64,000 bases of DNA from Roseomonas sp. AR75 (GTDB lineage: Bacteria > Pseudomonadota > Alphaproteobacteria > Acetobacterales > Acetobacteraceae): positions 558,001-622,000 of the forward strand of contig NZ_STGB01000002.1 of assembly GCF_005222815.1 (NCBI RefSeq), given 5' to 3'. A program made the translations under genes and the position numbers. Positions 60,864 to 64,000 of the stretch are shown piece after piece (the stretch's first letter is position 1; every line of letters starts with the position of its first letter). The notes beneath the pieces are model-generated. The model ran no database searches and was not told the DNA's origin. It saw only the letters and a list, made by a program, of their open reading frames with translations.

Positions 60864-61460
60864 ATGTCCGCCACCGCCGAAGCCGTCGCCCCCGCCCCAA
60901 CCAAGGCCCCGCCGCCGCCGAGCCACGGCGTGAACACCCCCGCCCTGTTCGCCACGATCAACGTGGTGAAGGGCCAGCCCGAGCTGGCGAAATTCCAGTT
61001 CCGCGCGAAGAGCGCCTGGCTCGCCGGCACGCACATGCAGACGACGATGGAGAGCTTCTCCGGCGCCGGCGGCGAGCACGTGCACAAGGCACCCACCGTC
61101 GCCAACAGCGACCATCCTGCGGTGCTCTGCGGCGAGGATTGCGGGCCGACGCCGGTGGAGTGGCTGCTGCATGCGCTGGCCGGCTGCCTGACCGCCGGCA
61201 TCGCCAACATCGCCGCCGCGCGCGGCGTGACGCTGACCAGGGCGGATGCGGAGATCGAGGGCGACATCGACCTGCGCGGCATCCTCGGCCTGTCCGACGA
61301 GGTGCGGAACGGCTTCAAGGAGATCCGCGTCCGCTTCGACATCGCCGGCGACGCGCCGCCGGCCAAGCTGCAGGAGATCGTGCGCCAGTCCGTCGCGCGC
61401 TCCGCCCTGTTCGACATGCTCACCAACGGCCTGCCGGTCTCCGTCTCCGTCAAGGCCTGA
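60864..61460 (+). CDS. OsmC-family protein
   Basis: A 198-residue OsmC/Ohr-like protein starting at ATG 60864 after GAGGAG. The two reactive cysteines are in VLCGEDCGPTPVEWLLHALAGCLTAGI (a first cysteine near residue 91 and a second near 111). LRGILGLSDEVRNGFKEIRVRFDIAGD is typical of the longer OsmC type. Members reduce organic hydroperoxides; some have lost the activity. It heads a plus-strand run with two flavoproteins, 57 bases before the first. Confidence 0.92.
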   Translation: MSATAEAVAPAPTKAPPPPSHGVNTPALFATINVVKGQPELAKFQFRAKSAWLAGTHMQTTMESFSGAGGEHVHKAPTVANSDHPAVLCGEDCGPTPVEWLLHALAGCLTAGIANIAAARGVTLTRADAEIEGDIDLRGILGLSDEVRNGFKEIRVRFDIAGDAPPAKLQEIVRQSVARSALFDMLTNGLPVSVSVKA

Positions 61461-61517
61461 GTGCGTCGCGCCGGCCGCCCCGCGCGGCCGGCGCCTTCCC
61501 TTCCAAGGACAGATCCC

Positions 61518-62762
<1,245 letters not shown>

Positions 62763-62778
62763 CCCAGGGAGATCCGCG

Positions 62779-63933
62779 ATGACCACACGCTACGACGCCC
62801 TCGTCGTCGGTGCGCGCTGCGCCGGCGCCGCCACCGCCATGCTGATGGCGCGCAAGGGCATGCGCGTGCTGCTGCTGGACCGCGGCGCCTATGGCACCGA
62901 CACGCTCTCCACCCACGCGCTGATGCGCGGCGGCGTGCTGCAGCTCGCGCGCTGGGGCGTGCTGCCGCGCATCGTCGCGGCCGGCACGCCCGCGGTGCGG
63001 CGCACCAGCTTCCATTACGGCGCGGAGGAGATCGCGATCGACCTGCGCGCGGCCGATGGCGTGGAGGCACTCTACGCGCCGCGACGGTCGCTGCTGGATG
63101 CCGTGCTGGTGGATGCGGCGGTGGAGGCCGGCGTCGAGGTACGCCACGGCGAGATCGTCTTCGCGCTGGAACGCAGCGACGGCCGCGTGATCGGCGCCGC
63201 CACGCTGGACGCCACCGGCAAGCGGCAGGAGATCGCCGCGGACCTCGTCATCGGCGCCGACGGCGTCGGCTCCGCCGTCGCGCGCCTTGTCGAGGCGCCG
63301 ATGCTGCGGGAAGCGCGGCATGCCAGCGCGACCGTGTTCGGCTACTGGTCCGGCATCGGCACCGAGGGCTACCACTGGCACTACGTGCCGGGTGCGAGCA
63401 CCGGCGCGATCCCGACCAATGCCGGGCTGCACTGCGTCTTCGTCTCGGTGCCGCCATCAACCTATCGCGCCCGCTTCCGCGGCGCGCCGGGCCCGGCCTT
63501 CGAGGCGACCCTGCGCGAGGTCTCGCCTGCGCTGGCCGCGCGCGTCGAGGGCGGCGTGCGCGCCGGCGCGCCCGCGGTCTTCGCTGGGCGGCGCGGCTTC
63601 TTCCGCCAGGCCTTCGGGCCGGGCTGGGCGCTGGTCGGCGATGCCGGCTACTTCAAGGACCCGATCACCGCCCATGGCATCACCGACGCGCTGCGCGACG
63701 CCGAGGCGGTGGCCGAGGCGGCCGCGCAGGGCACGCCAGCGGCCTTCGCGGCGTATGCGGAGACGCGCGACGCACTCTCCCTGCCGCTGTTCGAGGCGAC
63801 GGACGCGATCGCCGCCTTCGACTGGGACCTGCCGCGCGTGCAGGCGCTGCACAAGGCGCTGAACCAGGCGATGAAGCAGGAGGTCGCGCACATGCTCGCC
63901 GCGCAGCGCGGCGTCCTGCCGGAGGCCGCGTGA
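62779..63933 (+). CDS. FAD-dependent monooxygenase (PHBH fold)
   Basis: A 384-residue group A flavoprotein. FAD motif ALVVGARCAGAATAMLMARKG near residue 7, then LSTHALMRGG, and the second FAD motif LVGDAGYFKDPITAHGITDALRDAE near residue 285, where GD is conserved. LVIGADGVGSAVARLV near residue 157 is the DG motif. It resembles geranylgeranyl reductase/FixC-like and polyketide hydroxylases without a clear substrate. It is coupled to the next gene (stop and start share a base) and follows the first flavoprotein, so the two may act in one oxidation route. Confidence 0.9.
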   Translation: MTTRYDALVVGARCAGAATAMLMARKGMRVLLLDRGAYGTDTLSTHALMRGGVLQLARWGVLPRIVAAGTPAVRRTSFHYGAEEIAIDLRAADGVEALYAPRRSLLDAVLVDAAVEAGVEVRHGEIVFALERSDGRVIGAATLDATGKRQEIAADLVIGADGVGSAVARLVEAPMLREARHASATVFGYWSGIGTEGYHWHYVPGASTGAIPTNAGLHCVFVSVPPSTYRARFRGAPGPAFEATLREVSPALAARVEGGVRAGAPAVFAGRRGFFRQAFGPGWALVGDAGYFKDPITAHGITDALRDAEAVAEAAAQGTPAAFAAYAETRDALSLPLFEATDAIAAFDWDLPRVQALHKALNQAMKQEVAHMLAAQRGVLPEAA

Positions 63934-64000
63934 TGACCGGCGACCCCTGGGCGCTGACGCTCGCCGGGCGGCCACATCCCGGGCAGCGCGCGACGCGGCG
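63933..64000 (+). CDS. partial gene at the window end
   Basis: An ATG at 63933 overlaps the monooxygenase stop by one base and opens a frame (MTGDPWALTLAGRPHPGQR) that continues past the last base. Only 22 residues are visible, too few to assign a family. The overlap suggests it belongs to the OsmC-flavoprotein operon. Confidence 0.5.
   Translation, partial: MTGDPWALTLAGRPHPGQRATR

Overview
The window is GC-rich (about 70 %), densely packed, and free of rRNA, tRNA, CRISPR or recognisable insertion sequences. Gene families and codon use point to an aerobic, heterotrophic alphaproteobacterium, most likely Acetobacteraceae (Roseomonas-like). That assignment is inferred from content (Bug and TAXI receptors, DUF3305/3306/6352/6505 formate dehydrogenase neighbourhood, soeABC, SigF/NrsF) and not from a marker gene.

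Region 1 (0.7-13.8 kb) is a formate dehydrogenase (FDH) locus. A long minus-strand run goes from a biotin/lipoate-ligase-like protein through four poorly characterised proteins (DUF6505, DUF6352, DUF3305, DUF3306). It continues with a TorD-type chaperone, a small Tat protein, the FDH alpha, beta and gamma subunits, and ends with mobB and moeA for molybdenum cofactor. A 677-residue multi-[4Fe-4S] protein is transcribed divergently. Region 2 (13.9-18.0 kb) holds a Bug-type receptor, a ccdAB toxin-antitoxin pair, a CurA-type reductase, a hydrolase and a pirin.

Region 3 (18.2-23 kb) looks like a self-contained signalling module. A strong -24/-12 (sigma-54) promoter precedes a secreted Arg/Asp-rich repeat protein, a possible outer-membrane protein, a histidine kinase and an NtrC-type sigma-54 activator; an OmpA-type lipoprotein follows. 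Region 4 (23-29.8 kb) is mostly housekeeping: acetyltransferase, UspA, kinase/ATPase fusion, pdxH, fabI, aroC and cspA, with a REP-like hairpin.

Region 5 (29.9-38.7 kb) is devoted to sulfite oxidation. The cytoplasmic SoeAB enzyme is separated from its membrane anchor SoeC by an ECF sigma/anti-sigma pair, a periplasmic SorA/SorB sulfite dehydrogenase, a second cytochrome c and a bacterioferritin-associated ferredoxin. Region 6 (38.8-48.2 kb) has a PEP-CTERM-like protein, two proteins of unknown function, an orphan ABC receptor behind a second sigma-54 promoter, and an RpiR-controlled TRAP-TAXI/AtuA/DUF4387 uptake and catabolism operon.

Region 7 (48.2-58.7 kb) contains DUF302, YeeE/YedE and TauE genes, a 1,072-residue secreted protein with exact 95-residue repeats and an RTX tail, a DoxX-like protein, a LysR regulator, and sigF-nrsF-gst. 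The sigF operon and the DUF302-YeeE-TauE operon carry the same motif, GTAACC-N16-CGAA, so SigF may control sulfur-compound export or transport here. Region 8 (58.7-64 kb) holds an orphan DUF4157 metallopeptidase-like protein with an unknown partner, then an OsmC/flavoprotein operon that runs off the window end.
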